Shown: positions 21,430-25,000 of the stretch, in pieces
Position numbering within the stretch: position 1 is the stretch's first letter
Layout: every line of letters starts with the position of its first letter
Assembly: GCF_000188695.1 (NCBI RefSeq)
Contig: NW_004754916.1
Location: 838,170 to 863,169 of the forward strand
DNA length: 25,000 nucleotides
DNA from: Salpingoeca rosetta
Lineage: Eukaryota > Opisthokonta > Choanoflagellata > Craspedida > Salpingoecidae
Direction of reading: 5' to 3'
The notes under the pieces: generated by a model
What the model was told of the DNA's origin: nothing
What the model saw: only the letters and a program-made list of their open reading frames with translations
The model's database searches: none
Position numbers and translations under genes: made by a program

Positions 21430-22736
21430 TGTGGTGGAGGGAGTTGGATCGGGGTTTTGGGATTAGGGATTGGCAGCAGGACACGCCGTGCGAGCGAGCA
21501 AGCAAGCGCGTGGGTGACAGAGGACAGAAGGAAGATGAAGGAGAAGGAGGAGGAGAAGGAGGAAGAAGGAGGAGTGGAAGAAGAGCAATAAAACTGTGAG
21601 GTGATGAGGTGAATGCAGGGTTTGTTGTTGTTTTTGTTGTGTTTTGTGGTACTCTTGCCTCCCTGCTATTGCCTCCTTCTTCTCTCCTTTTCTCTCTGCT
21701 GTTCTTCTGTCCTTCCCCTGCTTCTTGTTTGCCACCGCCGCCATCGCTGCCGCCAGTGACGACGACGACTTGCCTCACTGATTGAGCAACCAGCCACTCG
21801 TCACACACAAACACACACACACACACGTTTTGCGATTGTTGATGGTCATCTTCTGTTATTTTTCCACTATCACAACGCCACCCAACATCGCCAATATTCG
21901 CCACTGTTCGCTTCCTCTTGTGTTTCGTCAGCCAGGAAGGAATGTTTGCCTGGTGGCGAAAGAGCGAATGCCTGAATGCAAAGCAAGTCCTTCTTGCAAG
22001 ACAAGCAAAGCGAACAACATGAGTGCTGCTTGCTTGTTGATGACTTTGTGGTGGTCGTGTGGTTGCCACCACACATTCACACACGCGAACACATCAAATG
22101 CCCACAAAGCAGAGAGAACCATCCCATCCCACTCACTCACTCAATCCCCCTTGCTTGCATGTGTGTGTGTGTGTGTGGTTGACAGCAATTGTTGCTTCAA
22201 CTTGAAACCAGCACCAATACGTGCTCGTTTTCCTGACATTCATCCGTCACCAACCAGCCAACCGTCTCGCTGGCTGACTGTTCTTTCTGTCTCGCTTGCT
22301 GGTTGCTTGCACCTCCCTGCACACATCTACACACTGCTGCCCTTTCTTCTTCATTTCTTCATTTCATCCAACCACTCCAACCTTCAATGCAACAAAGCAC
22401 CACACAGCTATCTCCGACAACGGTTTCCCCTTTCTTTCAACACGTACACACACAGTCATCAGTTACCCAGCGCGCCAAACCATCCATTCATCATCACACC
22501 ACATCCCATCGATCAACGTCCACCCACCAATTCATCCACCCATCCATCCATTCATTCATTCATCGACATCGGCATTGGCATCAGCATCAGCATTGGCATT
22601 GACGCCCATACCAGCCAGCCCGTTTGCTTGCCACATTCACATTGTTGCCGTGTCGCGCACGTGTGACGGACAGACACATCAAGAGCTGCAAGCCAGCTGA
22701 AGCAACCACAACAGACAGCACCAACAGAACACAAAC
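21430..22736. promoter_or_regulatory. Divergent upstream region between the phosphatase and golvesin-domain genes
   Basis: 1307 bp between opposite starts. It holds a purine-rich GAGGAGAAG tract at 21520-21590 (a pyrimidine tract on the phosphatase sense strand, in its likely 5' UTR), a TTG/TTTG-rich stretch at about 21620-21650 and a CATC/CATT tetramer tract at about 22535-22565. Long open frames here are low complexity and lack coding bias, so I call no gene. Confidence 0.5.
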
Positions 22737-24088
22737 ATGCGAAGCGTATGGCTGTTCACCACAACCACCGCCGTTGTCGCCAGTGTGCTGATTGCATTGC
22801 TGACAGCTCCTTCCGCCGCTGCTCGTAAGTCAAACGCACAGCATTCGGTGCGCATGTTCAGAACATGTGTTTGAGTGCGTCGTCGTGCGTCGTCGTCGTG
22901 TGATTGGCTCTGCTTCAGTCATGGTGTGCTGAAATATGATGCCGTGGTGAAACGTGAGGTAGTGAGGCGACACTGTGTCGCATATCAACAAGTCACTCAC
23001 ACAGACACACATTCACACACACACACACACACACACATTCACACATTCACACACACGCGCACCACGACTTGACAGGCAACTACACGTGCTTCCGGACGTG
23101 TCCGCAGGGCAATTTGAGCGCGTGCGACACGGCGCTGGACAGCCAGCACGAGAACTGGTACATTGACGCCGCGCCAACAACCGCCTCCGTGCGCATTGCG
23201 GGCGACTGGCAGCACGTGGAGGATGATGGTGCGTCGCTGCAGGTGACCTCGTCCTCTGCGTATCTGGGCGGCTATTTCCTCGACGACAGGGACCAGGACA
23301 AGGGCGAGAAGAGCGTCACCTTCACCATGCGCGTGCCGCTGCCGGGCACCTACAAGGTCGTCCTGCTGCACCCGGCGAGCGACGTTGCTGCCAGCGCCGT
23401 GCCCGTCGGCATCACCAGCTTCCAGGCCAACGACGTCGCCGTCGGCGTGGACCGCAAGGTTGACCAGCGCACACAGTCGCACCCAGACCTGGGCGGCACG
23501 TACCTGGGCACCTTCACCAACGTCTCCACCCACATCGTCGTCGCCGTCACCACCACCAACACCCACGTTGAGACAGACAACTTCCTCGGCAACCACGTGC
23601 TTGTGGACGGCCTTCTGCTGCAGCCCACCGAGGTCGACGTGTGCGGTCTCCTCACCACCACCACTACCACAGCAGCATCGCAGAGCACGGGTGGTGGTGC
23701 GTCCACGGCAGGAAGAACTTCAACAGCGGAGGCGACGGCGGCGCCCGCAACAACCACGCGGCCTGGCCTGACGGCCGGTGGCAGCGCGACGTTCATTGAG
23801 TCTGACGCGTTCATCATCATCGCCTGCGCTGCGGGCTTCCTCATGGTGTGCGGGCTGATTGTGCTGGTGGTGATGTGGCGGGTCTCGCGCAACCGCAATG
23901 CCGTCGACGACAACAAGGACAAGGACGGCGACAAGAAGGCGCAGGGGGAGGGCGCGGTGGTGGAGGTGGACGGAGAGCAGACGGGCGTCGTGCGCGCCGT
24001 CTCTGTTGCCATCATCGATGATGAGTTCCTGGACCAGGGCGCCATCTGGGAGTGGGATCGCGTCGACTGCAAGGACTCAAAGGCGTGA
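22737..24088 (+). CDS. Type I membrane protein with golvesin/xanthan-lyase-type carbohydrate-binding-like ectodomain
   Basis: Exons 22737-22824 and 23076-24088 give 366 residues. Exon 1 is a signal peptide (positive start MRSVW, hydrophobic core, small residues PSAAA) ending at the intron. The mature start has closely spaced cysteines (C34, C38, C46) and two N-glycosylation motifs. Residues about 58-200 match the golvesin C-terminal/xly CBM-like fold: GGYFLDD, KGEKSVTFTMRVPLPGTYKV, LGGTYLGTF and HVLVDGLLL. That fold is best known from bacterial secreted proteins and is presumed to bind glycans. A Thr/Ser/Ala-rich stalk (about 205-265) leads to a membrane span at about 273-297 (IIIACAAGFLMVCGLIVLVV) with a positive stop-transfer. 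The 69-residue cytoplasmic tail is charged and acidic towards its end. A surface receptor or adhesion role is inferred. Confidence 0.85.
23001..23057. repeat. (CA)n tract before the acceptor of the golvesin-domain gene
   Basis: CA-rich run ending about 18 bases before the single acceptor at 23075. Confidence 0.9.
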
Positions 24089-25000
24089 TGTCGCCGCAGG
24101 GGTTTGAGTTGGGGAGACGAAAGACGGGAGTGTTCACTGGGTGGATTTTGGTGGTGGTGGTAGTGGTGGTGGTGGTGGTGATGGTTATGGGTGTTGGGTG
24201 GTTGTTGATGGTAGTGCGTGACAGTGGGTGATACTTGCTGTTCTGCTTTGATTTGATTTTTAATTGACCCTGTCTGTACATCACATTACATTACATGACA
24301 TGCATGCACGTGTCGTACTTCTGCTTCTGTTAGTCTGTAGATGCGGTACATTCATCAGAGAACGCGTGTTGCTGTTTTATTTCAGGTGTGATGCATGTCT
24401 TCTTTCTCCGATAGATCTTGTTCCCGCAGCACCATGGCGTTGCGTGTGTATGCGGTGGATGGCACTGAATGAACGAAACACACACAAGCAAGCGAAAGCA
24501 AGCCAAGCAAAAGTCGAAACACCAAAGCGAAGCCTGCACTGTCTCAATTGAGATGGCTTGGGCTTTTCATTGTCGCTTGAGTTGTCTGGCCTGCTTCTCT
24601 CCCCATGGTGGTTGCCACCTCGTTTCTGTGAACACATCCACCTCTTCGTCCCTTGGCATCGTGTCACTCTTCGTGTTGAAGCAGCAGTGGTGTTCATTTG
24701 GTCGTTCACGTCAGCAAGGGAACCAGTTCAGAGTCGATCAAACAAACAAACAACCCAACGCCATGAGGCGAGCAAGCGAGCATGCACATGCGCATTATGC
24801 CACACAGACAATCGGTGAGTAGTGCCACGAACAACTCTACCACATGTACAGCCAGCCACAACGACACAAACCCAGCACTACCAATGTACAGCCACAGGCA
24901 TCATTTCAGTGGACACAACTCAAGTACACGCGTGTACACATGAACACACAAACATACACAAACATACACAAACACCCCCAACACGTACACATACACACAT
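24089..25000. other. Downstream region with no supported gene
   Basis: It holds the 3' UTR of the golvesin-domain gene, a (GGT)n tract at about 24149-24183, an ACAT repeat near 24282-24300 and a CA-rich end (24940-25000). A good acceptor-like site (TTTTATTTCAG) at about 24375-24385 and an ATG at 24763 followed by a GTGAGT donor at 24815 could belong to an unseen gene, but no homology supports either. Confidence 0.45.

Noticed and set aside
21782..22666. Plus-strand open frame of 294 codons upstream of the golvesin-domain gene
   Set aside because: His/Ser/Thr/Pro-rich low-complexity translation without codon bias, in a region expected to be promoter and 5' UTR.
24434..24472. Short plus-strand frame starting at an ATG in good Kozak context (CACCATGG)
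   Set aside because: Only 12 codons, with no homology; it sits in the 3' region of the golvesin-domain gene.
24763..24814. Possible first exon ending at a GTGAGT donor
   Set aside because: Low-complexity residues, no homology, and the next exon would be outside the window or unseen.

Overview
This window is nuclear DNA from an intron-rich eukaryote. Every gene is split by short GT-AG introns (roughly 100-370 bp), coding exons are GC-rich with strong codon bias, and the introns are full of dinucleotide microsatellites. The gene set (CIAO2B, MARCHF5-type ligase, RIM-binding-protein-like scaffold, golgin-84-type golgin) together with the intron density suggests a unicellular holozoan. A choanoflagellate such as Salpingoeca or Monosiga is my best guess, but this is inference and not proven by anything in the sequence.

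Layout, left to right. A partial minus-strand CIAO2B first exon (298-475) lies 115 bp head-to-head with a plus-strand MARCHF5-like mitochondrial/ER RING-CH ligase (591-3496). On the minus strand at 3107-3835 is a coding-like, signal-peptide-bearing model that overlaps the 3' end of the MARCHF5-like gene. A large 18-exon minus-strand gene (12351-4549) encodes a protein of about 1479 residues: a long coiled coil, a Glu/Arg helix, then SH3-FN3-SH3-SH3. Head-to-head with it is a 12-exon plus-strand golgin (13308-19306, about 1173 residues) with a C-terminal membrane anchor. A six-exon minus-strand histidine-phosphatase/phosphoglycerate-mutase-like gene (21429-19692, 237 residues) and a two-exon plus-strand single-pass membrane protein with a golvesin-type ectodomain (22737-24088, 366 residues) complete the set. 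No gene could be supported in 24089-25000.

All exon chains were checked by hand. Each main model has GT-AG introns, compatible phases at every junction and a total length divisible by three. The genes are ordinary single eukaryotic genes and do not form one pathway. They cover Fe-S protein assembly, organelle ubiquitination, membrane scaffolding, Golgi tethering, phosphate metabolism and cell-surface functions.

The most striking signal is not a gene. The microsatellites inside introns are strand-polarised: (GT)n or (GGT)n tracts sit just downstream of donors and (CA)n, (CACT)n or poly-C tracts sit just upstream of acceptors, on the sense strand of each gene. About 30 of the 38 introns follow this with only two clear exceptions, and several introns carry both tracts and could fold into a stem that brings the splice sites together.
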